Source: Gnetum montanum (Eukaryota; Streptophyta; Gnetopsida; Gnetales; Gnetaceae). Taken from it: 64,000 bases of DNA. The translations under genes were made by a program, and so were the position numbers. Numbering within the stretch: the stretch's first letter is position 1; the number at the start of each line of letters is the position of its first letter. This document shows positions 1 through 13,266 of this stretch, piece after piece. The notes under the pieces were generated by a model. It searched no databases. It saw nothing but the letters and a program-made list of their open reading frames with translations, and was not told the DNA's origin. The DNA is taken from the NCBI GenBank assembly GCA_015680685.1, contig MNCI01012628.1:1442652-1506651 (forward strand), in the 5' to 3' direction.

Positions 1-226
1 CTCCTGGTAGCATAGAAGATAAGCCGAAAATACCAAAAAAATCACATACCTCAGACTTGCTTAACCATACACCGTGACACATACAAGCAAGCCTGGGAAG
101 ACAACGAACGATTAATCCCAAGTGTTTCTTGTGGCGTTAAGGCATTTAGCCTGCGGAGTTCGACCGGATCGCGCGTGTACGCTCGTATTCGTATGGTGGA
201 GTGTAGGGGTACCTCGCCACTCATCA
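1..226 (+). repeat. 3' part of a B-family LTR
   Basis: The last 226 bases of an LTR, truncated by the window edge. It matches, in reverse complement, the starts of the LTRs at 22276 and 30107: the stretch around 160-226 (GACCGGATCGCG, then GTGTAGGGGTACCTCGCC, ending ACTCATCA) is shared almost base for base. No primer-binding site follows position 226, so this should be the 3' LTR of a plus-strand element to the left of the window, or a solo LTR. The family assignment is firm; the element structure is inferred. Confidence 0.8.
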
Positions 227-3110
227 GCTAGGCTACTACACCTAAGCTTGTGGTGAAGCCTAAGGTATCATGGGTGCCCTTGCTGATCTCATGTAGAGTT
301 GATCTAATGGCTTGACACGAGATGTCATAGTCATGGACATCTCATCCTCCAAATTAGGTACTATCCCAATGACATTAGTGCATCATATTTTGGCCACCAC
401 CATGATATTCTCCTAGTCCACCATCCCAACTAAAGTGAGATGTCTCCCAACATGGTAGAGTATGCCTACTAGTCCAAATAGCTTTTTGATTAGCCCTAGA
501 AATGCTAGATATGATTTCTTGATGGCTTGTAGGGTGACATTAAGAAATCATCTCTACTCAAGAAGATGTATAATGCCTTTCTAGAGATGTTTAATGATTT
601 CTTGATGGATATGAAACTATGGATCACAATATTATACATTATATTCTTCACTACAGGAAGCTTGGACATTTTAACATGATCTTTGGACAGGTAAAGATCT
701 CTTAGAAAATCTTCATATTGAGTTTGATCTTAATTTTCAAAGTCCACAACTACTAGTTATTACCCTGCTTATTCAAGAACTCTAGAAGTCTAGCAATTGC
801 CCATGTTGAAATGGGCATGAAAGCTCCACTGATGAATGTCATGGTATCATTTATAGCTAGCTTGAGGTAGAACTATTCCACCCATATTGGTACTAAGTGA
901 ATGACTTGGTTATTTATTCATAGAATCCTATCCTCTATATTGTCTCCTCAATTTTGAGTGGACCAAGCTTAAGAAATTATTGGCAATTCTTTTCTTCATG
1001 GATGTGCCACTTTTGTACATCATTCACACCCACACTTTCTTCTATGTCATTAGCTTCTAGTTCATCCTCCACTAGCTCCTCTAGCACTCATTCAAGAGAC
1101 CCTTGCTGGATACACACTTAACCAAAAATCTAAGAGCATGATTTCCTACCTTTGGATCTATTTCTTAAGAAAGGCTTCTCTAGTGCAGGTGCTAGATTTA
1201 GGGATTTTTGTTGTTACTCTTCTTCCTCTCGTATTAGTGATTCTTTAATGGGACCATAGACTAAGGACTAATATTTTTTTAATCTCATCCTAGGTTGGCC
1301 AACAATATCTTGAATGTAATTTCCTATGCATGATGAGCTATAAAAATGCTAAAAACCAAGTATAAGATAGCAAAAATCCAGTAAGTCTCCTAGGCATTAG
1401 TTCTACTGCTGTAAAAAATGCACATCAGAATAATGATAACTATAACTATTGGAGTTACAAGAGAAACACAATCATAGTAATGGAACCAAGGCATTCATGG
1501 GTAAGGAAAAATAATGCAAAAGTGTTTGAAATAACTACCAAAATTTTAAAATACACACCCAAATTGGTGCCTCTCCCTCATGATTGAGTTATAAAGCAAA
1601 TAAGAAGAACAAGAAAAAATGCTTAATAAAATTTACCAGAATCCAAGTTATGATATAAATATGGTAGATTTTTCCTTATTTGGATCATCCCATGGAAAAG
1701 AAAGTGACCAAAAGAAAGGAAAAATGCATAAAAACATTTTGATCCATCCCCTTTTTATATTGGTATGCTAGTGAAGGTGGGAAGTGTGCTTCAACATAGG
1801 GGTGTTAATGCATTCATCCTAAAAAATTATAGTTTTTTATTAATTTTCATGCATTTCCTTACCTTTCTGCTACTACCTAGGATTCAAATAAGCATGAAAC
1901 TCATTCAAAACACCATAGGATTTCTAGCTAATCATTCAATTATATCATGGGAGCATGTGAACATTTTCTACATACTATGAAATGTCGACTACTATGTCTC
2001 TTCATCGCTACTCATCCACATAATAGGGATAGATCTCTAAATTAACTTTTCAAGAACAAGGTCACACTTGCTACTACCAGAATCATCTAGTCTTGATTAT
2101 TCCATTGTTTAACCATTGGTGAAACCAAATCAAGGTAACATGCCATAGATCATTTAGAAGTTAAGATTATGATTTGGTTTTCCTCCGCCCATGCATGTGT
2201 ACATAATAGGTTTCCTAAATTTGGCTTTACCAAAAACCTCTTGTAGATTCCTTTGGCCATGATAACCAATCCTAATTCCTATGATATTATAATACCATGA
2301 CTAAGCTTATGGAATCACTATAATATATATGATCATGTCTTGGATCAAGAAGTGTAATCTTGATCCCTTGGAGTAAAATAATTTTAAGATTTAAATGGAA
2401 GAAACATTTGACACTACCAAAGTTCACCAAGAGAGAGACTTCCAAGCCTTCCTAAAAATGGGTAGGGATAAGGTAAGAGATTATCTTAGAGCATTATATT
2501 TGAGGATCAAGTGATCTAGAAAAAAGGCTAAACATGAGATAAGCATGTCGAATTAACTTCGTACATGTTTTGCATGGACATTAGTTCAAACTTTCATCTC
2601 AATCTTGCTTGAACAAGTATACGATCGGTTTGAGATGGTATAAACAGCAATTTTTCTAGACCAAATGGTTTGAAATAATATCAATTTTTCAATTACCTCT
2701 TCCTATTTATTTGATTTTAAAAAAAATTAATGAAAAATAATTTCTTATAATAAGATGATCTTTTGAGATGTGCATGAGAATTACAAGAATGATTAAAGTG
2801 CTAGATCATCATTTGAATTCTTTGACTTACATGAACATGAGAATTCATCCCTTACCATGTGACATAAATAGGTTTATAAAAATCATGAAACTATTTTGAC
2901 TAAGGTGATTAGGAGTGGCAAACATGCATACTTGATCCAATCACACTAAGTAAACCTACTGTAGTGATCACAAAGATCCTCAATAGCACATCACTTTCTA
3001 GTGACCAATCACTCATATAGGATTTTGAAGCTCACACCCTAAGGTATATGCCTATCACCTATCCAAAGTATGAGTAGTAGTAGCTTCAACAACTTGTGGT
3101 GTGAGTTTGG
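227..3110. other. Anonymous decayed DNA, no gene recognised
   Basis: About 2.9 kb of AT-rich sequence between the partial LTR and element A. No frame on either strand gives a recognisable domain, and the longest open stretches are short and low in complexity. It may hold the rest of the 3' LTR of element C, because A appears to have landed inside that LTR, but I could not match it to the other LTR of C at 31080. Confidence 0.6.
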
Positions 3111-3936
3111 TGTAGGGACACCTATTTTGATTCCCTTTCTTTTTTCTATAGATGATTTTTGTAGGTTTTGAATGTTGTGAAGATATCTTTATTGAAAGCT
3201 AAGTATTCATAGGAGACATTTGGGAAGTGGAGGAGACATCTGGCAAGTTCAAGATACATTTCTTCTAAAAGTGAGACGTCTCATAGGCATAGGAGATGTC
3301 TTCGAAAGTCTTGAGATATCTCTCTTGCATGATGGAAATAATAATGAGACATCTTAAAAGAGATGGAGATGACCTATACGGCTAGGAAAACTTCCAGATT
3401 GAGAAAAATCCAAAAAAAGATTAAAAAAAGATGAAAATAGTTGGGGATCTTTAAGTTAAGGTTAAGAAAATATTTCTAGAATTCTTATCTTTAATTTCTA
3501 ATAAATATTATTATTGTTTCATATTTTGGTCATGATGGAAGATTGTGTGATGTTTACCATGAGAGCACATGTGAAGTGTGCATGAGTATGTATGCATCTC
3601 TTTGGTCAATATTATGGTTTTGGACTGGTATCCCTTGTGTGCTTATGTGTGTTAGATCTCAGTTCCAAAGGTTATGAAAAATATCTCATTCGATTGTGTC
3701 TTATATTAAGAATAATCATTATGTGGTTATAGAGCCTCATGGTTTGTAATATCATTGAGTATTTGTAAGTGGATTGTATTATCATGAATGGTGAAACCAC
3801 TCATTTATAATATTTTTTACATCAATTGAAGATAGCTATCTTTCTTGCTTTTTTGTCATATTAAATTATCTTTCATAATAACTAGATTTGGTAGGTGGAT
3901 TAAAGGATTGAAAAAAACTAATGGAGTTACCTTATA
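3111..3936 (+). repeat. 5' LTR of element A
   Basis: It pairs with 15065-15955: both run from TGTAGGGACACC/TATAGGGATACC, through several GAGATGTCT-type repeats, to TGGAGTTACC near the end. The 5' TG is kept here and is TA in the other copy. Just after the end, around 3943-3955, TTGGTTATTAC could be a decayed initiator-Met primer site (normal form TTGGTATCAGAGC), but this is weak. The exact 3' edge is uncertain by several bases. Confidence 0.8.
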
Positions 3937-3989
3937 ATTAAATTGGTTATTACTTGAAATTTGGTTGCAAATATTTTTTTCAATTTTAG

Positions 3990-5150
3990 ATGATGCCTAG
4001 GAAGAAATAGTTTCAAGCCCTAAATAGGTACATGGAGAGCATGAAATCTACCTTTCAATTGATGGTTGATTAATTGAACAAGATTAGTACTAAGGTAAAT
4101 AGGAATGTAGGTCCCAACCATATTTAGACTTATAGAGATGATGAGCATTCACATTCAAATGATGATGATGAAGTCTCTTAGCACACATAAGGGGGAGTAG
4201 ATGATGAGGAAGGACAATTCAGAACCCATAAATCATATGAGAGTTCCAAGAGATCCATCACCATTATCAACTTCTTCTCATGGTAATCTTGATAATAAGG
4301 ATGAAGCAACGCTTGCTAGAGCATTCAAAAATGCCACTAGACCTTTGTATGTAGAAATAAAGACTTGTAATGATGTAGATGATACCAATGCTTTTTCAAG
4401 TTAGTTGAAGATAGTTGAGAAGTACTTTGAATTGGAAGAGATACCAAACCAATTGAGGATATCAATTGTTGAATCTAGATTAGTAGGTATGTCTTCTACT
4501 TGATGGGAGAAAGAGTTTGAAAGTTATGAAAGAAAAAATGATCAACCTATTAGAGATTGAAATCTAATGAAATTTAGGTTGAGGAGAAAGTTTGAATAGT
4601 TTAAATAGAGGTAAGAGATTATTATGAAGTTAAAATTCCTAAGGTAAGGTGATAAAGATGTTAAGGATTTTTACATTAAATTTTGGGAACTATTCCATCA
4701 AGCTGAGGCAAACTGGGAGGAGTATGAACAAGATTCAATATTTCTAGGAGGTTTAAAAATGGTATATTAGCAAGAGTTATTATTCTATGAGTCACAAATT
4801 CTTGATGAGACTTATGATTTGGCACTCAGGGTAGAAAAGAAACTTAATGGGTTTGGGAAAATTAGCAAATAGGCTTCAAAGAGGAAGAATAAGGAATCCA
4901 AAATTGAGAAGGGATCCAAGTCAAATCTAAAAAAAAAAGAGAGAGATAAAATCCATGATGAGAAGATAGAAAAGGATTATGAGAAGGACAATGCCAAGAA
5001 GGACTACACCAATGAAGACAAGGATCAAGGCATCAACTCATCAAATATCTAGTATTTTAAGTGTGGAGAATGGAAACACAAGTAATGAAAATATCCACTT
5101 CTCAATGCAGCAAAGGGCAAGGATGTACACACCATAAAAGCAGCAAAGAT
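3990..5150 (+). pseudogene. gag: Gag of element A (broken)
   Basis: It starts at ATG-ATG (MMPRKK) shortly after the LTR. The capsid part reads KIVEKYFELEEI around 4400 and WELFHQAEANW near 4690, the retrotransposon Gag pattern. A Lys/Glu-rich linker at about 4860-5040 leads to a decayed zinc knuckle (YFKCGEWKHK, with the last Cys lost) near 5055. Gag would form the particle that packages the RNA. Many in-frame stops make it non-functional. The most open part is 4201-4404, a 67-codon remnant rather than a separate gene. Confidence 0.8.
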
Positions 5151-7713
5151 ATCTAGCCAAGCTATTTAAAGAGGTAATTGTAATGCTCCCAAGATTGAGA
5201 AAGTTTCAAAATTAAATTCATGTGCTTTCATGAGAAATGATAATAGAGGAGACCATCATGCTAAAAAACTACTGTTTCAAATTAGAGCTAAATATTTTCT
5301 TAGTGGGGAATGAATTCATATTTTAATAGATGGTGGAGCCCAAGAAAATATTATTTCATTTAGGATAGGTGATAGATTGGATTTAGTAACTAATCCTTGT
5401 TCTAAATTCTAAAAGGTACATTAGTTTTCTAGAGATTTCTCTCAAGAGGTGAGGAAACAATATGTTTTAAAATTTAAAATTTGGAGTTTTCATGATGTGG
5501 TAAAATGTGATGTGCTTTCAGTTTATTAGCTTATGTAATTCTTGGTAGACCTTGGAATTTTAACAATGATGCTCAGCTTGATGGGGTAAGAAATGTATGG
5601 AGTCTAGTTAGATATGATGGAATTCATGAGTTGATTCCTATGACAACTAAACAAGTGAGGTAACAAATCTTACTAAATGCTTGCGTAATTCTTCTAGGAA
5701 AGAGGGAATATATTAAAGAACATGATGAAACTAGTTTTGGTTTTGTTTTTGTATCAAAAATTGCTTTTAACCATGATGATGTGCTCGTAGAACTTCCTAT
5801 AGGTGCTAGGCTTGAAGGAGCAATTTCCCAAGGTGTTTAAAGGGGAATTAGATGGATTGCCATTAATGAGGAATGTATAACATTAGATTAATTTCATTCC
5901 TAGTACTATTCCAAATGAGAGAGCATACTAGATGTCATTGAATTAGTAAGAAAAATTGCAAAGGCAAGTATAGGAGTTACTTAGAAGTGGCTTAGTGAGG
6001 AAATTCATTTTACCTTGTGTAGTTCTCATGGTACTTGTGCCAAAGAAGGATAGCAATGAATGAAGGGTTTGCATTGATTTAAGGGAAATGAATAGGATAA
6101 TAGTGAGATACATGTTTTCTATTTCAAGAATGAATTATATCCTTGATGTTTTTACCAATGCAAAGTTTTTTTTAGCAAAATTGATTTGAGGAGTAATTAC
6201 CATCAAATTTCAATTAGACTTAGTGATAAATGAAAGAAAGATTTCAAAACACTAGATGGATTGTTTGAGTGGTTGATAATGTCATTTAGGCTCATAAATG
6301 CACTTGCTACATTCATGATGTTGATGCATGCTGTACTTAAGGAATTGATGTTGTACTACCTTCTTTGATAATATTTTGGTATACATCTCTAATAAGTAGG
6401 AGCATCTTGATTACTTGACAAAAGTGTGTATTAAATTAGAGGAGGTAAATTTGGTGATCAACGTGTAAAAAATTATTTTTTATGAAGGAAAATCACATAC
6501 TTAGAACATGTGGTTTATAAAAACCAGATTTAGATGGAAGCTACTAAGGTGAGGACTATTAGAGATTGGTCAACTCCGAAGAATGTTGAAAAGGTAAGAT
6601 CATTCCTCGGTTCAGTAGGTTTATATAGAAGATTCATAAAAATATTTCAATTGTATTTCTTAGCCTATGTTTGCTTTAATAAAGAAGAATAAAGATTTTA
6701 GGTGGAAAGATGAAACCCAAATGAGCTTTGACTTATTGAAAGAAAAAATAACCAATGAACTAGTGCTTGTAATTTCATGTTTTTAAAAGCTTTTTCAAGT
6801 GGAAGTGGATGTAAGTGGACTAGCCATTAGTGTATAACTTTCACAAGAAGATAGGACTATTACTTTAATTTCTAAAAAGTTAAATTAGTCATGGTAGAAA
6901 TATAGTGTACATGACAAGGTGTTGTATACTATTCTTCAAGAAATCAAGCATTGAAGGCCTTACTTGTTGTCCAAGAAGTTTACATTGATGATAGATGAAA
7001 AAGTAGTTCAAATTATAAATTTTTAAAAGAAGTTGAGTGCTAAATACATTATGTGAATTGGACAGTTATAGGAATTCAATTTTTTTCTCTTAAGCACAAA
7101 GGTGGAAAGGCCAATGTAGTGGTTAATGTATTTTCTAGGGTGCATGCGTTGAATTTTAGCATGCCTCATGTGCAAGGTATGGATGATTTTGTTGATTTGT
7201 ATGAGCAAGATTTTGATTTTGGACAAGTTTGGAAAAGCCTTAAGGAGTCATTATTGAGTAGCATAGACAAATGGAGGGACTATCATATTCAAGATGAATT
7301 GTTATTCAAAAATGGAAAGGTATGTATTTTCAATTATGATTTTAGAAAGAAAATTTATTTGAAAAGCATTATGATGGCATGACAGGTCATATAGATAGGG
7401 ATAAAACATTGGAACTTGTGATTAGGAACTATTTTTGATAAGGGATGGCAAATGAAGTTTTAAAATTTATAAAAGTGTGCATAACATGTTAGAAATTCAA
7501 AGGAGATAAAGTAGTGGATAGTCATTACATGCCTTTGTCAATTCCCAAGTACCCATGGAAAGGTGTGTTAATGGACTTTGTTAGTATTCCAAAGATCAAG
7601 AGTGGGAATGATGCTATTCTTGTTATAGTGGATAGGTTCTCTAGGATAATACACTTCATCTATGTAAAAAGATGAGTAATGCTTCTCATGTTACAAATTT
7701 ATTTTTCCAGCAT
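5151..7713 (+). pseudogene. pol: Pol of element A, first part: protease, RT, RNase H, integrase N-terminus
   Basis: Protease is seen at 5317-5358 as HILIDGGAQENIIS, where the catalytic DSGA box has become DGGA. RT follows at about 5990-6660 (VPKKDS, RVCIDLREMN, FFDNILVYI in place of the F-DDILVY box). RNase H runs to about 7170 and ends HKGGKANVVVNVFSRVHALN, the usual ADALSR tail. The integrase zinc-binding HHCC module (GHIDRDKT ... CITC) and the first core stretch (KYPWKGVLMDF, NDAILVIVDRFS) follow. The frame shifts several times and has many stops. It breaks at 7713, where I1 is inserted, and resumes at 14149. Confidence 0.85.
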
Positions 7714-8620
7714 TGATGAGCAGCAAGGTACACCTATGCCCAACCATACAAATCACAAGTGATCACACATTATCTAGTTGAATTTCATGGATGGGACTAG
7801 TTTTGACATCTAGATCACTATGCCTTGATCGCAGTTCGCTATCTTCCCACTTGGACTAGTGGTAGCTTTGTCATGTATGGTTTAGTTCCAAGTGAGGCAT
7901 ATGATTTTTATTATTTTATATTTTATTGTTTTGCGATTAACAATAGGTTGAAACTCAATTTACAATGAATTCAACTAATCTAATTACTAATTAATAATCA
8001 ACTACCCTAACATAAGTATCTGATTCCACTTCTCGTGCACATCCTAAACACATATAATGCTGCTGGTTTACCAAATGTTAAGTGTTACTAGGATTACCAA
8101 GAGTCATACACATGCTCAAAGCAATTGTACTTATGCACCTAATTAATTAACATACATGAAAATGTAAATATTAGCTAAGTACATAAAAAGTAAATTTCAT
8201 GGAAAGTAAATCTAATCTAAGTCAAAGTGCTACAATGAATAAGAATCAATCTCAATCTTACTATCACTTATGGAATATGTTCAGGTACATTGCCAGTTGA
8301 ATAAGACTTCGTAGAATTGACTCAAATCCCTTATTTGGGCACTCACTAACTGTTCTCTAAGATTACGAAATAAAACTACAAGAATTCAACTATTCTATTG
8401 ATAAAACTATGAAAAAATAATGCAAAACTATTGAAACTAATAATGAAATCATGAGCCCAAGTGCTATATTTATAGGCTAGTGTATATCCCGCGACATTGG
8501 ATATCCAACAACACATCCTGGGCTCCGACATTGCATCTTGGGCTTTGACATTGGATACCCAACGTTGAGGCTTTGACATCGGGTACCCAATGTTGAAGCA
8601 TGTAAAAACATGCTTCATCA
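7714..8620 (-). repeat. 3' LTR of I1
   Basis: 907 bp starting TGATGAGC and ending CTTCATCA on the plus strand. It is a close match to 13267-14143 and, in its first 150 bases, to the LTRs of B. A TATA box on the minus strand lies at 8467-8474. Upstream of it in the transcription sense (about 8490-8600) are repeated near-palindromes of the form CATTGGGTACCCAATG. Confidence 0.88.
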
Positions 8621-8634
8621 TATCCCCATGACCA
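8621..8634 (-). other. Polypurine tract of I1
   Basis: On the minus strand TGGTCATGGGGATA lies directly before the 3' LTR. Element B has the equivalent TCATGGGGGTA at 23155-23170. A short purine run at this place primes plus-strand DNA synthesis in LTR elements. Supported by position and conservation in two elements. Confidence 0.65.
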
Positions 8635-10815
8635 AATGAAAATTCATCCTCGAGTTAAACAAAATGAGGAACAAGTTCCTTACAAAATATTGAGAATGTA
8701 TGGGATTATTAACTGATATGCAAACTATTGACTGACTCTAAGTGCTGCATTATAAAATTTTATTCGAGTGGATGCATACAAAATCATAGAGTGACAAAAA
8801 TACTATACAAACATTGAAGATTACAAAATTTGTAGAGGTCTTCAAGAATCTGTTGAAGATGATTCTTCATGTTGCCGCTAGAGGTGGTAGACTTCCCACC
8901 TAGATTGTTATGTTTATGCTTCTCGGGTTATGCAGAAAATTCTTAAAGGATGGATTGAAATTTCTTCTCATCATCCCATGGATCAAGCAAACAGATGATG
9001 TTTGAGCTTTAGTTGTTGTATATGCTACTATTTTTCCATGGGCATATCCTCTATTGTCTTCCTTTTGGCTTCATTTTCGTGCTTGGAAAAAGACCTTCCT
9101 TCTTAGGCATTCCTTTTAGCATCACCTACAATTACCAAAGGATCAACATTAGTTTTGGTAAATTTTTTCGTAGTAATTAACCCTTTTCATATCCCTTAGT
9201 TTTCATTTAAGCACAAGGTGATTACAGCATACTATGCCCAAGGCTATGAGGTAACTAAAATCATCAAGCTATTCATATTATTTTATTCAATTACTATTAG
9301 TTACCATGATGTTCGAAAATAGGATGTTGGAAATATTTCAAAAATTTCAAAGTAAGCATCCCTAGCCACCATGACTAATAAGTGTAACTCTAGAAGCACA
9401 TACATTTTCAAATAGTTGAAACCAAAGGTCTAATTCAGAAGATGGCCAAGAAATATATGGAAATAGAAAAGTAGAAAAAATTAATAAAATAGATGATAAT
9501 TAGTCCCAAAATCATGCATAAATTCAAAGAACCCATCATTGATTTTTTGGAAGATGTGAAGGCTAGTTCAAAGCCATGATCAACAAAAGTTATGCAAGTG
9601 GATTCTCCCCAAAGTAGGCTCTTGCCATAATGGCCTTCTATAACCACTTCTACAGATGTCCATGGGTACTTGAGAAGTTAAATTTAGACCATTCCTTTGT
9701 TCTAAACAACACACAACTACCATGGTTTCGATGTTGCACTATACTACAAAAAACCAAAAGGCTCATAATCGCATGCAACAGTGAGGTGAATAATGGAATG
9801 AGAAGAGATTATAGAGATCAGGATGTAAGGTACTTGACCATGTCCACAATAAGTTCTTATGACAAGTGTGATTAAAATGATCAACATACCTATCTATCCA
9901 AGTTTAGACCAAGTCCATACCATGAACAGTGACCTTGCATTGATGTGTTCCATCCTGCCAACCACCATGAGTCTACAACCACCTTAAAGGACAATCATCA
10001 CTCCAAAAAGAGAAGAAAAGAGAAGAAGGAAGGAAGGGTCTTAGTTAGAGGGCCATCTTCAGGCATGGGTAACATGTCTTTCCAGCCCCATAACCAGTGC
10101 TTGTAGCCCATTATTGTGTCTAAGGGGTGTGCTTTGAATTCCCATAATTTTTTATTATTATTTTTTATTTTTTATTTTTATTTTTTTGATGGGAATCACA
10201 CCATGCAAAGATAGAGCTTCCTTTTTATTGGTCGATGGGGGAGTGATGATACATTCCAAGAGGAGTCATAAACCACATGAAGGAAATCAAGAAGAAAGTG
10301 CAACAAGTCCCCTTGAAATCACACCCTTTGCCATCCCCACTTGGTCATTCCCTTTTTCTTCAAGGTACAATGATCATTAATTAATTTTAGTTTCATAAAA
10401 GAAGAACCAAATTGTTTTCATCAAAAAGACCTTTTATTCAAAGAACTCAAGGGATGGATGAGGTGGTCTTAATGCTTTACAAAATTATTTACCCAATCAT
10501 CTTGATAGCATAGCACAAAAAACCCAACACATAGAGTTGACTTCTTCATCATGACTTGGCAATTTTATTAATAAAAGCATAAAATACATTCATAAAACAT
10601 AAAGAGAATGACTCAAGAAAAGAGAAAAATATAAAAAAAAGAAAAATATTAAGAAATGGAAAACATATGAAGAATCAAAAAATTCTAGAATTGATAAGAA
10701 AATTAGTTACTTCCATGAATCTTTGAGATAATTTTATATTCTCATTTTCAAGTCACCAGGTGTCTTCTTGTTTAGTGGCTACTACATAGATTCGGTTTTG
10801 CTCACACACTTACTC
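8635..10815 (-). other. I1 spacer and remnant of the ORF2 tail, no intact gene
   Basis: The last part before the purine tract (8635-8900) matches the 3' untranslated tail of B, including TAATAATCCCATAC and a CTCGAGGATGAATTTTCATT-like run. On the minus strand a reading near 8900 ends LPPLAAT-stop, resembling the proline-rich end of ORF2 in B (PPPPGTT-stop). The part 9430-10600 matches the gag-to-ORF2 spacer of B (26640-27860), including an A-rich tract (plus-strand T-rich, 10147-10186). So I1 looks like a B-type element with most of ORF2 deleted. Confidence 0.6.
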
Positions 10816-13134
10816 CTAAATTTTATGATGGGCCAATATAGGGGTTGTGTTAATATTTTGAACTTCTAGCCCACAACTACACCCTTTATCATTATTCGTG
10901 ATGCATGGATTCTTTTGTCTATCCAAAATGATAGGTTTGTTGTTTATGTCTTGTGTTGGAGCAGTAATGGTTGTTGGCTTTTGCATATGATTAAGAGACA
11001 TCATTTTTGTGAGGAAGGTTGTTGCATTAGATTGGCCTTGTGCTGGTTCAGGTAATGTAGTAGATCCATGAGTGTTTAGCTTTAGCTTACTACCTTTCCT
11101 CCAAAAGGGACATTTTCGAGACTTTGGTTAAGATCTACTAGCGTTATCATTTTCATGTATGTTCATAGCACAAGTGGCATTCTCTCATTGATGTTGTGAT
11201 GTTAAACCTTCCTATGTTGTTGCAGGTGAGTATGAGAATATTGAGGATACAATGTAGGGTGAGAGGTGTGAGGTGGTGATCTCGTATAAGATGTTCTAGG
11301 ATAATGATATTTGGGAGAGTGGTAGTAGTGATTTGAAGTAGAGGAAGTAAAACTAGTTGGTGAAACAAGGTGTTGAACATAATATCCATGTGGATTTGGT
11401 TGGTAGGAAGGATAGGGTTGGTTTGGTGATGGCCTTCCCCACGACTATGGTTGTTTCCACTATGGTTGATACCAGTGTTGAGGCTGGTAATAAGTCCCGC
11501 TGAGATAGTATGGTTGATTGTAGGATTGTCTAAAATTACCTTGTGGAAAATGAAATCTCCTAGGCATGTACTTTTGTACAAACTTTGGATTTAATGCCCT
11601 TACCTAGCTCTTTTGTAGATGCAACAAGATCAGGCAATGGCCCTTCAGATGGTCATATATGCAAATGTCACATCCATTATCTTTGTCTGTGGTTAAGTCT
11701 ATAGACTCACTTTCTTCAGCCATGTTTCATGTTTTCCAATAAGTGTTCCTAGCTATTTCTTGGTTCTTTTTCCTCCTTTTGTTGTGATCACTTGATTTTC
11801 TTTGTGTCACTCTCTCCTCTATGGTTTCTATGGAAGTTTTAACTTTTTCATTCATCCCTTCCAACATCTCGCCTAGCTTTGCTTCAAGCTCATTCATAAA
11901 ATTTTGTATTAACAAGGTTGGTTGTAAAATCATCTCATCGAGAGTTGCCTCTTTTTCCTCATCATAAATATGGACACTTTTCTTTTGAAGAGTTGGGTCC
12001 TAGTTATTTTCCTCCACATTCTCTCATTTACAAAACTCTCCTTCTTCTTTTGCCACACTCAACCAAGTCTCGAATTTGATGGGTTCGTAGCTCATATAAT
12101 TGATTTGAGTCATACATCCCAAGGGTCTCCCTTATTTCGTTATGAAGCCCATCTATGATGTGGAAAAGTTGCCTTTCCTTAGAGAAACCATGGCCTAGGC
12201 ATCTATGTAGTAGTGAATAGTATCTATCCAAGGCCACATCCAAGGGTTTATGATTTTCTTACTTCCACTCTTGGATTTATCTCCTCAGGTTGGACACCCT
12301 CGCATAGGTTTGGTATTTTTCATTGAAAAGTTGCAGCATTGTGAACCACTAGTGAATGGAACTTGGTTCCAATGATCTATACCAACTTTCAGCTTCATCA
12401 ATTAGTGTCCTAGGAAAGAGCTTAAGCTTTTTCTATCCATTCTCAATGTTGTACGAGGCACAAGCATCATGGAAGGCTTGTATATGATGTTGTGGATCTG
12501 AGTTGTAGTGTCCCGCAAATTTAGGGATATTGTTTATATCAAGCCTAGGTAAGCGACTATCCCTGTGATTCCTGTGAGATGTCTTAACTACCTCCGTGAT
12601 CTGCATCAAGCTCTTAGTGGCCAACAAGGGTTCATTATCATCAGACATGTTGTGATGAAAATTCCTATTTCTATTTGTTTGATTATGATGATCTTTTCTA
12701 TGCTCATTGTGATGTCTTTAATGTTGCCCTTGGGTTTAATTCCTATCTTTATCTTGACCCCATAGTGGAGCTCTATCTCTATACCTAAGTTCATCTTCAT
12801 CAGAACTAGATGTTGAAGAGGAAGAGGAATATGAGGAACTGGGAGAATCACCATAGCTCCTATAGTTTTCCCTTTGGTCCTTTAATTTATCTTGTCTAGG
12901 TTTAGAGGAGGTCCTAGGCCTTGAGGCCCTCCTTGATCTAGGACTTACTCCATCTCCTCTAGGATTGTCTACACTAGTTGAATGTAGTCTTTGAGTGCAG
13001 TCAAGGTCTAAATGAGCATAGGAAACACTTGTTTCAGGTTGCTCACTCCAATTTTCTTCAATGTAGATCCTATCATTTCTCCCATGAGTACTTTTATCAT
13101 GTTATGCAATATTAGTCCTATGTGAAGAAGACAT
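10816..13134 (-). pseudogene. gag: Gag of I1 (broken)
   Basis: Starts MSSSHRTN at 13134, about 115 nt after the primer site. A Ser/Arg-rich N-terminal region (SYSSSSSTSSSDEDELRYR) precedes the capsid domain: DDNEPLLATKSLMQI, RLPRLDINNIPKFAG, DPQHHIQAFHDACA near 12430-12650, then RYYSLLHRCLGHGFSKERQL at about 12190. Near 11650 comes CDICIYDHLKGHC, a C-x2-C-x3-H-x4-C motif also present in B and F. A Tyr/Gln/Pro-rich stretch and a basic KCPFWRKGSK segment follow, ending near 10816. It is closely related to the Gags of B and F. Stops and at least one frameshift make it dead. Confidence 0.82.
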
Positions 13135-13247
13135 GGTTTTGTTTGATAATGTGTGTGATTTAAAGTATTAATGTTTTCTAAGAGATAGATCGTTAATACC
13201 ATTACAATGATCATATATAATATAACTAATCTAGATAACTAGCATTG

Positions 13248-13266
13248 TCCTCGGCAATGGCACCAA
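13248..13266 (-). other. Primer-binding site of I1 (tRNA-Asp type)
   Basis: On the minus strand TTGGTGCCATTGCCGAGGA follows the 5' LTR directly. It matches the 3' end of plant tRNA-Asp (perfect form TGGCGCCGTTGCCGGGGA) with a few transitions. This primer is characteristic of Athila/Tat elements. Confidence 0.85.

Noticed and set aside
3943-3955. Firm initiator-Met primer site for element A
   Set aside because: TTGGTTATTAC agrees with only the first part of the expected site, so it is mentioned as tentative and not listed separately.
11153-11581. A 142-codon open frame on the minus strand inside I1
   Set aside because: It lies in the Gln/Tyr/Pro-rich linker of Gag but in a different frame from the one matching F (GYYVQ, YYLSG). 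Its composition reflects repetitive coding DNA, so it is a shadow of gag.
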